Of a stretch of 26,821 nucleotides of DNA, positions 14,101-22,345 are shown piece after piece (the first letter of the stretch is position 1; each line of letters starts with the position of its first letter). This DNA is from a virus. The stretch lies in IMG/VR virus record IMGVR_UViG_3300046009_010534, positions 1-26,821 of that record, one strand, 5' to 3'. Under the pieces are notes generated by a model. It saw nothing but the letters and a program-made list of their open reading frames with translations, did no database searches and was not told the DNA's origin. The position numbers and the translations under genes were made by a program.

Positions 14101-16295
14101 TGGCGACCGCCGCGCTCGTCGAACGCACCGCCTTCACCGCCGGCGAGGTCGATCCGCTGCTGCAGGCGCGGCAGGACATCGCGAAGTACCAGACCGGCCT
14201 GAAGCGCCTGCGCAACATGATCCCGATGGTCGAGGGCGGCGTGACGCGCCGGCCGGGTACGCGCTACGTCGGCACGCTGAAGGTGCAGTCCGCCGAGGGG
14301 CTTCTGATGCCCTTCGAATACGCGCGGACGGACAGCTACATGCTGATCTTCAACGCCGCCGTCATGCGCGTGATGCGCAACGGCGGCGTCGTCGAAAGCT
14401 CGCCGGGGACGCCCTACGAAATGGCGACCCCCTTCGCGACGGCGGACCTGCCCAACATCCGCTATGCGCAGGTCGGCAACCAGATTTTCGTCGCCTGGGG
14501 CAAGAAGCCGCGCGTGATCGCGCGCAGCGACCACGCGAGCTGGAGCGTGAGCGACTACGCCTTCACGCGCGGCCCGCTGAAGGAGCCGAACGTCACGGCG
14601 ACCACGATCTACGCCTCGGGGCAGACCGGGACCGTGACGCTGACCGCCTCGGCCTCGATCTTCCAGGCCGGCCATGTCGGCTCGATCTGGCGGCTGGACG
14701 AAAAGGACCTGTCGGCCGTGCAGGCCTGGGTGGGCGGGGAAACGAGCCTTTCCGCCGGCAATCTGAGGCGCAACCGGGGCAACATCTATTCGGTTGTCTC
14801 GGGCACGGAAGCCGGCCCGAACGCGCCGGTCCACACGGAAGGCGATTATGCCTCCGGGCAGGGCAAGGCGGTCTGGCGGTTCGAGACGGCCTCAGCCGGC
14901 TATGTCCGCATCACGGGCTACACCAACGCCACGACAGTCACGGCCGAGGTCATAGACAAGCTGCCGCTGGGTTGCGTCGGATCGGGCAACGCGACCACGC
15001 GCTGGTGGGAGGGCGAATGGTCCGACGTCAACGGCTGGCCGACGCAGGTGCTGTTCTTCGAGAACCGGCTGGTCTGGGCGCGCGGCAACAAGGTCTGGTT
15101 CACGCAGCTTGGCGACTTCTACGACTTCGCCCTGACCGACGCCGACGACAGCGGCATCGCGCTGGCGCTCGGCTCCTCGGACGGCCGGCTGGTCGACGTG
15201 AGCTGGATGCTGCACTCGGGCGTCATCGTGGTCGGCACGGACAGTTCAGAATGGACGCTGCGCGGCAAGGAGGTCTTCGCCACGATCACGCTGGCGAACG
15301 CGCGCTCCACGCCGTCGGGCTCGGAAGGCTCCTCGCCGCATCGCCCGCTCGGCGTCGACGGCGGGGTTATCTTCATCGGCCGGTCGAAAAAGAGGCTGCA
15401 CTTCGCGCGGTTCGACGCGGTGAACGAGCGCGTCGACGTGCAGGAGCTCACGCTCTTCGCGCGCCGGATGCTGGCGGGCGGGGCGCTCGGCCTCGCCTAC
15501 CAGCGCGATCCCAACCGCCTGATCTGGGTGCGGCAGGCCAACGGCGAGCTCGCCAGCCTGACCTTCCGCCCGGACCAGGAGGTGACGGCCTGGGCCAAGC
15601 ATCCGATGGCCAACGGCTTTGTCGAGGACATCGCGGTGATCCCCTCGCCGGACGCCGCGACCTCCGAGGTTTGGATGATCGTCCGGCGCACGGTGAACGG
15701 CGGCACGGTGCGCTACGTCGAGGCGCTGCAGCCCTTCTTCGAAGCGGCCAATCCGGACGCCCCGACCGCGACGGGCGCATGGTTCGTGGATTGCGGGCTC
15801 GCCTACGCCGGCGCGGCGGCCACCACGATTTCCGGCCTGTCGCATCTGGCCGGGCAGGAGGTGGCGATCCTGGCGGACGGGATCGAGCACCGCAAGCTGA
15901 CGGTGAGCGGCGGCGGGCAGATCACGCTCGACCGGGCCGCGTCCAGCGTGATCGTGGGCCTGCCCATCGTCTGGCGCGCGCGTCTGCTCCCCGTGGACGC
16001 CGCGCTGCGCGGCGGCCCCTCGCGGGGCGGCAAGAAGAAAACCAAGCAGATCGCCATCGAGCGCTTCGAGAGCGCGGGCGGCTTCGTCTCCGCCAACGAC
16101 GGCTTCGCCGAGCCGCTGCTGCTGACCGGGGCGGCGGCGCTGTCGACGCCGCAGCCGCTGAGCACGGGCCTCGTGTGGGCGAACTGCGAGTGCGGCGACG
16201 CCGAGACGCTGGAGATCGAGATCAACGGCGACACGGTCTATCCCACCACGCTGCTGGGCGTCTCCCCGCGCGTCACCTTCGCGGAGCCGGGCTGA
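14100..16295 (+). CDS. Tail tubular protein B-like (T7 gp12 type) nozzle protein
   Basis: The product has 731 residues from the ATG in the TGATG junction at 14100; an in-frame ATG at 14088 would add four residues. The N-terminal block FTAGEVDPLLQARQDIAKY, then GLKRLRNMIPMVEGGVTRRPGTRY, is a hallmark of podophage nozzle/stabilisation proteins. Later typical features are WPTQVLFFENRLVWARGNKVWFTQ (about 310-335), the SSEWTLRG motif, and GGVIFIGRSKKRLHF, consistent with beta-propeller repeats. Six copies would form the tip of the short tail through which DNA leaves. The call is strong from these motifs and gene order. Confidence 0.9.
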   Translation: MATAALVERTAFTAGEVDPLLQARQDIAKYQTGLKRLRNMIPMVEGGVTRRPGTRYVGTLKVQSAEGLLMPFEYARTDSYMLIFNAAVMRVMRNGGVVESSPGTPYEMATPFATADLPNIRYAQVGNQIFVAWGKKPRVIARSDHASWSVSDYAFTRGPLKEPNVTATTIYASGQTGTVTLTASASIFQAGHVGSIWRLDEKDLSAVQAWVGGETSLSAGNLRRNRGNIYSVVSGTEAGPNAPVHTEGDYASGQGKAVWRFETASAGYVRITGYTNATTVTAEVIDKLPLGCVGSGNATTRWWEGEWSDVNGWPTQVLFFENRLVWARGNKVWFTQLGDFYDFALTDADDSGIALALGSSDGRLVDVSWMLHSGVIVVGTDSSEWTLRGKEVFATITLANARSTPSGSEGSSPHRPLGVDGGVIFIGRSKKRLHFARFDAVNERVDVQELTLFARRMLAGGALGLAYQRDPNRLIWVRQANGELASLTFRPDQEVTAWAKHPMANGFVEDIAVIPSPDAATSEVWMIVRRTVNGGTVRYVEALQPFFEAANPDAPTATGAWFVDCGLAYAGAAATTISGLSHLAGQEVAILADGIEHRKLTVSGGGQITLDRAASSVIVGLPIVWRARLLPVDAALRGGPSRGGKKKTKQIAIERFESAGGFVSANDGFAEPLLLTGAAALSTPQPLSTGLVWANCECGDAETLEIEINGDTVYPTTLLGVSPRVTFAEPG

Positions 16296-16960
16296 TGCTG
16301 CCGCAGCTGATCATGGGCGGGCTGGCGCTCGGGAGCTTCGCGGTCAACGCGGCGATGAGCTCGCGCGCCGCGCGCCGGCAGTCGAACCTCGCGCTCTGGA
16401 ACGCGGCGCAGCAATCGCAGGCCGCCTGGGACGAGGCGGGCGATACGGGAGCCGCGATCGTCCGCCAGACGGGCGTCGCCGACCGGACGCTGAAACTGCA
16501 GGGCGAGATCGCCGATTTCAACGCGGGCGTGGCGATGCGGCGCGGCGCGCTGGAGGAAAACCGGACGCGCGACCAGATCGACCGCGTGACGGGGGCGCAG
16601 GAGGCGGCCTTCGCCGGCGCGGGGTTCGATCCCGCCTACGGCTCGCCGCTCGCGGCCATCGCAAGCTCGGCGGCGCAGGGCGAGATGGACGCGCTGATCA
16701 TCCGCTCGGGCGCGCTGAACGAGAACGCCGGCCAGCGCTTCGCCGGCCTCGGCGTCGCGCAGCAGCGGCAGGAGGCCTACGACAGCGCGCGCTTCGGCAT
16801 CGAGGGCGCCTATCGCGCGGCGGGGCGGCGCGCCTCGGGCGCGACGGCGACGGGGATGATCAGCGCGCAGACGATCCAGAAACAGGCGATGTACGGGGTC
16901 GCGAGCGACCTGCTCCAGACGACGGGCAAGCTCGCCTCCTACTTCCGCAAGCCGGCGTGA
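16295..16960 (+). CDS. Internal virion protein, T7 gp14-like
   Basis: The product has 221 residues, starting in a TGATG junction. A hydrophobic segment with small residues (LIMGGLALGSFAVNAAMSSR, about residues 5-24) is followed by a long Ala/Gln-rich helix. The signature AAFAGAGFDPAYGSPLAAIA (about 108-127), then EMDALIIRSGALN, matches the conserved core of podophage gp14-type internal core proteins, in which a G-SP-D motif precedes ...GE.DAL.IR. In T7 this protein is ejected first and forms a channel in the outer membrane. The length is near T7 gp14 (196 residues). Two large ejection-type proteins follow. Confidence 0.82.
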   Translation: MLPQLIMGGLALGSFAVNAAMSSRAARRQSNLALWNAAQQSQAAWDEAGDTGAAIVRQTGVADRTLKLQGEIADFNAGVAMRRGALEENRTRDQIDRVTGAQEAAFAGAGFDPAYGSPLAAIASSAAQGEMDALIIRSGALNENAGQRFAGLGVAQQRQEAYDSARFGIEGAYRAAGRRASGATATGMISAQTIQKQAMYGVASDLLQTTGKLASYFRKPA

Positions 16961-16964
16961 GATC

Positions 16965-19787
16965 ATGGCGCAGGTACCCATGATCGTCTCCTCCCAGCGG
17001 CTTTCCCCCGGCATCGCCGCGCCGCAGCTGCCGCAGGGCGAGCGCGTCCTCGCGGCGGAGCTTTCCGGCATCCGTCAGGAGGCGGCGGCGGGCCGCGAGG
17101 CGCAGGGGCAGGTCTATCAGGCGGTGCGCCAGCAGGGCGAGGTCGACCGGCAGGGGATCGCCGCGATCGGCCAGGGCGCGCTGAACGTCGGCCTGCTCGT
17201 GGGCGGGGCGATCCGCGCGGCGGACAAGCAGCGCGCACGGACCGACTACATCACCGGCCTCGACCAGATCGAGCGCGAGATCAAGGACAGCCCGGACTAC
17301 GCCGACGCGGCGAAAACCTTCGAGGAGCGCCGGGCCGAACTCGAAGGCCGCACCTTCGGCCGGCTGTTCGGGCCGGACGGCGACGCGGCGCGGGCCGAGG
17401 CTCTGGCGACGACGCTGTCCTCGCGCAAGCGCATGGCCGCGCATGTGGCGGAAAAGACCGCCTCGGCGGCGAACGCGGCCTATCAGGAAGGGCTGACCAG
17501 CCAGATGCAGCGGGCGGCGGACGCCGGCTCGCCGGCGGAGCGGCAGGCGCAGTTCGACGAGCACGACAAGGGCGTCGCCGAGCGCGTCTCGGCCGGGCAT
17601 CTGACGGCGGAACAGGGGCAGGGCCAGATCCGCGCCTTCCGCCGCAATATCGACATCGCGGACCTGTCGCGCGGCACGGTGAAGAACCCGGCGGCGGTGC
17701 TGCGCCAGCTCGACGATCCCCAGCAATTCGCCTCCCTGACGCCGAAGGAGCGCGAAGACTACCGCGCCAGCGTGCAGGCGGCGCATGACCAGCGCGAGAG
17801 CCTGCGCGCCGGCGAGCGGGCGAAGGCCGATCCGGCCTCGGCCGCGGCGACCTATGCGCTGCGCTTCCCGGTCGAGAAAATCCCCGACGTGGTCGACCGG
17901 GGGCTGATCCCGCAGGAGAGCGGCGGCAATCCGCGCGCGCTGAGCCCGGCCGGCGCGGCGGGCCTGACGCAGTTCATGCCGGGCACGGCGCGCATGGTGG
18001 CGCAGCAGATGCGCCTCGACGTCTTCGCCGGGCAGTCGGACGAGCAAATCCGCCAGACGCTCTACGCCAATCCGGCGCTCGCCCGCGACATGGCGATCTT
18101 CCACCTGAGCGACCTCACGAAGCGCTACAACGGCTCCCTGCCGGCGGCGCTCGCCGCCTACAATGCCGGGCCGGGCGGGGAGGGAAAGCCGCGCGCCGAC
18201 GCCTGGCACAGGCAGGCCGTCGCCCAATTCGGCCCAGAATATTCGGCGGCGCAATTCGCGTCGATCATCCCCATCGCGGAAACGCGCAACTACGTCACCA
18301 GCATCTATGCGAAGCTCGGGGCCGATCCGGGGCGCGGCGGGCTCTCGGTCGCCGCGACCTATCGCGCCTCGAACGCCGTGCAGGGCGTGTTCGACGAAGA
18401 GCGGGCGGCGCTGAAGTCGGCGGCGCGCGATCTCGTCAGCGAACAGTCCGACCAGCGGTCCTCGCTGGCCGCGATGTACCGCGACGGCTACGCCGCCGAT
18501 CCGGCGGCCGTGGCGCGGATCAAGGCTCCGCTGGAGTTCGCGGCGGCGCAAGGCGACGCCAGCGCCGTCTCGGAACTGCGCAAGCTCGCCGACGCGGAGG
18601 CGATGGCCCCCATGGTGGCGCAGGCCTTCCGCATGGGGCCGATGCAGCGCGAGGCGGCGCTGGCGGAGATGCGCGACCAGGCCTCGGCCGGGACCATGTC
18701 GCCGGACAGCTATCGCCGGATGACGGCGCTGGAGACGGTGCACCAGAAGGCGACGGAGCTGGCGCGTTCGAACCCGATCCATCTGGTCGAACGCGAGCAG
18801 GCCATCCCCGTTACGGCGCTGCCCGCGCCCGAGGCGGCGGCGGGACCGGATTTCGCAAAATCCGTGATGTTGCGGGGCGCGGCGGCGCAGGTCTCTCTGA
18901 ACCGGACCGGCTCCGACATGATGCTGAAGCCGCAGGAGGCGGCGGCCTACAAGCAGGCTTTCGAGGCCATGCCGCCCGGCCGGCGCGTCGAGATGATCGC
19001 GACAGTGAAGGACAGCCTCGACGCGGCGCGCCTGCCGGGCGCGCGGACCCTGTTCAACGGCTTCCTGAAGCAGGTGGGCGGCGACAGCCCGGAATTGCAG
19101 GTGGCGGGGCTCGTCGCCAGCCGCGACCCGAAACTGGCGACGGACATCCTGAACGGGCAGGCGCTGATGGGCACGGAAGGCTACGCCACGAAAAAGGCGG
19201 ACATCGTCGCCGCTTTCAACCGCGCGCTGCCGCCGGACGCGTTTCCGGCGGGCGAAATGCCGAAAGTCACCGCCGCCGCGCTGGCGCTCTACGCCAACGA
19301 CCGGCAGGGATCGAGCCATCTGTTCGAGCCGTCCGACAAGGCTGGGATCGAGGCGGCGACGAAGCGGCTCGTCGGCGAGGTGGTGAGCTTCAACGGCCAC
19401 AAGACCGTGATGCCGGACGGGGCGACGCACGGGCGCATGACCGACGCCTGGAGCGTGCTCGACCGGGCCATGCTGGACAGGATCGGCGCGGAGCCGATCG
19501 ACGCGGGCCTTGTGAAGGACCGGGGCCGGCTGAAGCCCGGCGGCCTCAAGGACGGGACCTTCCTGATCGAGGTTCCGGGCGCGAGCGGCTATGCGCCGCT
19601 GCTCGGCGCGAACGGCGCGCCCCTGCGGTTTTCCGGCGACGCGCTGTGGAGCGCGGCGCAGCCGGCGCTGGCGCAGCGGGACGCGGACCGGGCGGAACGG
19701 CTGCTGCGCATGGGGGCGACGCGCGGCGCGCCCTCGCCCTCGTTCAACTTCGGCAGCGGCTTCCTTGCGGGAGGCGGCGCGCGATGA
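16965..19787 (+). CDS. Internal virion protein with lytic transglycosylase (SLT) domain
   Basis: The product has 940 residues. The lysozyme-like SLT domain occupies about residues 300-430. The catalytic glutamate is E318 in LIPQESGGNPRALS, followed by GAAGLTQFMPGTA and AYNAGPGG (about 398-405), all standard SLT motifs. The enzyme cleaves peptidoglycan so that the DNA ejection tube can cross the cell wall, as T7 gp16 does. Here the domain is in the middle of the chain, not at the N-terminus as in T7. The flanks are long helical regions without recognisable domains, and residues about 68-80 are hydrophobic. Its neighbours on both sides are other likely ejection proteins. Enzyme class is secure; virion location is inferred from the cluster. 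Confidence 0.9.
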   Translation: MAQVPMIVSSQRLSPGIAAPQLPQGERVLAAELSGIRQEAAAGREAQGQVYQAVRQQGEVDRQGIAAIGQGALNVGLLVGGAIRAADKQRARTDYITGLDQIEREIKDSPDYADAAKTFEERRAELEGRTFGRLFGPDGDAARAEALATTLSSRKRMAAHVAEKTASAANAAYQEGLTSQMQRAADAGSPAERQAQFDEHDKGVAERVSAGHLTAEQGQGQIRAFRRNIDIADLSRGTVKNPAAVLRQLDDPQQFASLTPKEREDYRASVQAAHDQRESLRAGERAKADPASAAATYALRFPVEKIPDVVDRGLIPQESGGNPRALSPAGAAGLTQFMPGTARMVAQQMRLDVFAGQSDEQIRQTLYANPALARDMAIFHLSDLTKRYNGSLPAALAAYNAGPGGEGKPRADAWHRQAVAQFGPEYSAAQFASIIPIAETRNYVTSIYAKLGADPGRGGLSVAATYRASNAVQGVFDEERAALKSAARDLVSEQSDQRSSLAAMYRDGYAADPAAVARIKAPLEFAAAQGDASAVSELRKLADAEAMAPMVAQAFRMGPMQREAALAEMRDQASAGTMSPDSYRRMTALETVHQKATELARSNPIHLVEREQAIPVTALPAPEAAAGPDFAKSVMLRGAAAQVSLNRTGSDMMLKPQEAAAYKQAFEAMPPGRRVEMIATVKDSLDAARLPGARTLFNGFLKQVGGDSPELQVAGLVASRDPKLATDILNGQALMGTEGYATKKADIVAAFNRALPPDAFPAGEMPKVTAAALALYANDRQGSSHLFEPSDKAGIEAATKRLVGEVVSFNGHKTVMPDGATHGRMTDAWSVLDRAMLDRIGAEPIDAGLVKDRGRLKPGGLKDGTFLIEVPGASGYAPLLGANGAPLRFSGDALWSAAQPALAQRDADRAERLLRMGATRGAPSPSFNFGSGFLAGGGAR

Positions 19788-22345
19788 GCGATTTCGAGCA
19801 GGCCATTCTCGACGATGCGGCGGCGCGGCGGCAGTCCGCCGGCGCGCCGGCCGCGCCGTCCACCCTCGGCCAGGTGTGGGACGCGATGTGGAAGCGCGGC
19901 GCGCTCGACACGGCGGCAGGCGTCGGCCAGCCGCTGCGCGAGGCCAACGACCGGCTGGAACAGGCGCTGAGCGCGACGACGGGGGCGAGCTTCGACGACA
20001 TGGCGCTGGCGGTGACGGGGCGGCGGCAGACGCCGGCCGGGTTCACCGACGCGGGGCGCGCCAACCTGCTCGCGGCCTATGCGCAGGGGCTGGAGCCCGA
20101 GCGGCTGAAGGCGATCCCCGAGGACATGCGCGATCCGCGCAAGGCGGCCGAGCGCGCGGCGGCGAAGCTGGAGCGCGACGCGGCCGAAGCGATGGAGCGG
20201 GGGCCGTGGCTCTCGGGCGCGGCGGTGGGCTTCGCGGCCTCCATGGCGCGGGCGGTGGTCGATCCGGTCAATCTCGCCGCCACGCTGGCGACCGGCCCGC
20301 TCGGCGGCACGGCGCGCATGGGCGTCGCGCGGTTCGCGATGCGCGAGGCCGGCGTGAACGCCGCGGCGCAGGCGGCGCAGGAGCCGTTCGTGCAGGCGGG
20401 CCGGGCGCAGCTCGGTCTGGAGCATGGCCTTGGCGACGCGATGGAGAACATCCTCGTGGCCGGCGCGGCCGGGGCGGCGCTGCATCCCTTCGTCTATCTC
20501 AAGGCCGGCGCGCGGGCGCTGGAAGCGCGGCGGGCCGCGCCGGCGCTCCCGGCGGATGCGCCGGCGGCGATGACGGTGGAGCCCGCGCCCGCCCGTCAAG
20601 CCGAGCAGCCGGTCCGTCAACCAGAAGCGCCCGTCCGTCAACCCATGCCGGACCGTGTGGAGCCGGTGCTGTCCCCGGACGATCTGCGCGCGGCTGCGCT
20701 GGTGGCCGAGCGCGACGCGGCGCTGGAGGCGCAGGCCCCGAGCGCGCGCGCCGTGGGCGACCTGGCGGCCGGGATCGAGCGGGCGGCGGCGGCGATCGAG
20801 ACGGCGCAGCCCGCGCCGGAGCCGCCGGCGCTGAAAATGACGATCTTCGACCGGCACCGCGTTACCGACGCGGACGGGGCGGCGATCGAGGTTCAGCCGC
20901 GCGTCGTGGAGCTGTCGGACCTGATCGCATCGGACAATCCTGCGTTTCCGCGCGAACTTCAGCCGCGCGACCGCTCGCGGGCCGCCTCCGAGCAGCAGGT
21001 GCGCGAGATGGCCGGAAGGCTCGATCCGGAGCGGCTGGCGCTGTCCAGCGAGGCGGACCGGGGTGCGCCGATCGTCGGCGACGGCAACATCGTCGAAAGC
21101 GGCAACGGGCGCATCATGGCGATCCGCATGGCCTATGCGGCCGGCGGCGAGGCTGCGGAGCGCTATCGTTCCTATCTGGCGGCTCAAGGCGTCGATGTGA
21201 CAAAGTTCAGGCAGCCCGTGCTGATCCGCGAACGGCTGACGCCGCTCTCGCCGGAAGGGCGCGAGGCCTTCGTCGTCGCCGCCAACAAGGGCGCGACCCT
21301 GGCGCTCTCCGCCACGGAGCGGGCGCTGGCGGATGCGCGCCTGCTGAGCGCCGACCTGCTGGCGACCGTTCGCAACCCGGACGATCTGGCGTCCGGCGCG
21401 AACCGCGATTTCTGGCGGGCCTTCGTGCGCGCCCTGCCGCAATCGGAAAGCGGCGCGCTGCTCAACGCCGCCGGCGACCTGTCGAGCGAAGGATTGTCGC
21501 GGCTGCGCAACGCCGTGGTGGCGGCGGCCTATGGCGACGCGCCGGTGCTGGCGCGCATCGGCGAGGCGGCTACGGACGACGTGAAATCCATTTCCTCGGC
21601 GCTGGTCGCCGTGGCGCCGGAATGGGTGCGGCTGAGGGCGGACGTCGCCGCCGGCCTCGTGCGCGCCGACCTGGACATCACGCCTGACCTGATGGCGGCC
21701 GTTGAGAAAACGGTCTGGCTGCGCCAGACCGGGCAGAAGCTGAACGACTTTCTCGCCCAGCAGGATGCCTTCGAGCGGCTTTCGCCGGAGGTCGAGCGGC
21801 TGATGGCGATCTTCTACAATCCGCAGGGGACGCGCGCGGCGGGCGTCGACCGGATCACGGGCGCGATCCGTTTCTACGCGCGGGAAGCGCGCAAGGTTTC
21901 GGCCGACGCCGGCCTTGATCTTGGCCTCGCGCCGGTGCAGAGTTCCGACCTTCTTTCCGCAGCCCTCGACCAAGGAGCCGGTCGTGACCCAAGACAGGCC
22001 AGCCTCTTCGGCGGTGATGCTCGCCCTGGCGCGGACGATGGTCCACGTCGGGGAGACGTTCAACGATCCGGCGCTGAAGGAGCGGGGCCTGAAGGAGGAA
22101 GCCGAGGCGAGCGCGGCGCTGAAGGCCAGCCAGCCCAAGCCGGACAATCCCCAGACCAGGCAGTAGACGCCGGCCGCCGCGCGGCCATCGCCGCCGCGCT
22201 TGAGCGGCACGGCGACCTTCTCACCCTTGAAACCGACGCGCAGGGACGCGCCGTTCCGGCGCGCGAGACGCTGGCGCGCATCGAGCGCGAGCGCGCGGCC
22301 GGCGACGAACTGGCGGACTGCCTCCGCAAGGGGGGATCGCCATGA
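19784..22345 (+). CDS. Large ejection-type protein with DdrB-like ParB domain
   Basis: The product has 853 residues from ATG 19784 (ATGA overlap). Three parts are visible. Residues 1-260 are Ala-rich helices, with a hydrophobic stretch around 145-165. A linker at about 265-370 has VRQP repeats. A ParB/sulfiredoxin-like domain of the DdrB-ParB type runs over about 374-525, with VVELSDLIASDN, then GAPIVGDGNIVESGNGRIMA (about 428-447) and FVVAANKGATLALSATERAL. Such domains occur in large phage and mobile-element proteins; ParB folds can bind nucleotides, DNA or act as nucleases. The C-terminal 150 residues are helical, then low-complexity, then helical. Between about residues 734 and 794 another gene is encoded in a second frame. 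Position suggests an ejected virion protein; activity is unknown. Confidence 0.8.
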   Translation: MSDFEQAILDDAAARRQSAGAPAAPSTLGQVWDAMWKRGALDTAAGVGQPLREANDRLEQALSATTGASFDDMALAVTGRRQTPAGFTDAGRANLLAAYAQGLEPERLKAIPEDMRDPRKAAERAAAKLERDAAEAMERGPWLSGAAVGFAASMARAVVDPVNLAATLATGPLGGTARMGVARFAMREAGVNAAAQAAQEPFVQAGRAQLGLEHGLGDAMENILVAGAAGAALHPFVYLKAGARALEARRAAPALPADAPAAMTVEPAPARQAEQPVRQPEAPVRQPMPDRVEPVLSPDDLRAAALVAERDAALEAQAPSARAVGDLAAGIERAAAAIETAQPAPEPPALKMTIFDRHRVTDADGAAIEVQPRVVELSDLIASDNPAFPRELQPRDRSRAASEQQVREMAGRLDPERLALSSEADRGAPIVGDGNIVESGNGRIMAIRMAYAAGGEAAERYRSYLAAQGVDVTKFRQPVLIRERLTPLSPEGREAFVVAANKGATLALSATERALADARLLSADLLATVRNPDDLASGANRDFWRAFVRALPQSESGALLNAAGDLSSEGLSRLRNAVVAAAYGDAPVLARIGEAATDDVKSISSALVAVAPEWVRLRADVAAGLVRADLDITPDLMAAVEKTVWLRQTGQKLNDFLAQQDAFERLSPEVERLMAIFYNPQGTRAAGVDRITGAIRFYAREARKVSADAGLDLGLAPVQSSDLLSAALDQGAGRDPRQASLFGGDARPGADDGPRRGDVQRSGAEGAGPEGGSRGERGAEGQPAQAGQSPDQAVDAGRRAAIAAALERHGDLLTLETDAQGRAVPARETLARIERERAAGDELADCLRKGGSP
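21984..22166 (+). CDS. Nested out-of-frame small gene within the ParB-domain gene
   Basis: A 60-codon frame starts at GTG 21984, with a perfect AAGGAG (21972-21977) 6 bases upstream, and ends at TAG 22166. It lies wholly inside the 853-residue gene, one base further on. By my hand count about 54 of 60 codons end in G or C in the nested frame, against about 29 of 61 in the outer frame, so here the nested frame carries the genome's codon signature. The product has an amphipathic helix (AVMLALARTMVHVGETF) and a charged tail (DPALKERGLKEEAEASAALK), with a faint CsbD-like look. Function unknown. An ATG at 22017 is an alternative start without a clear ribosome binding site. Confidence 0.65.
   Translation: MTQDRPASSAVMLALARTMVHVGETFNDPALKERGLKEEAEASAALKASQPKPDNPQTRQ

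Noticed and set aside
16860-19430. Long minus-strand frame opposite the transglycosylase gene
   Set aside because: It is a shadow of a gene with catalytic motifs.
19589-22210. Long minus-strand frame opposite the ParB-domain gene
   Set aside because: The product is Arg-rich and featureless; the plus-strand frame has domain motifs and coupled start and stop.
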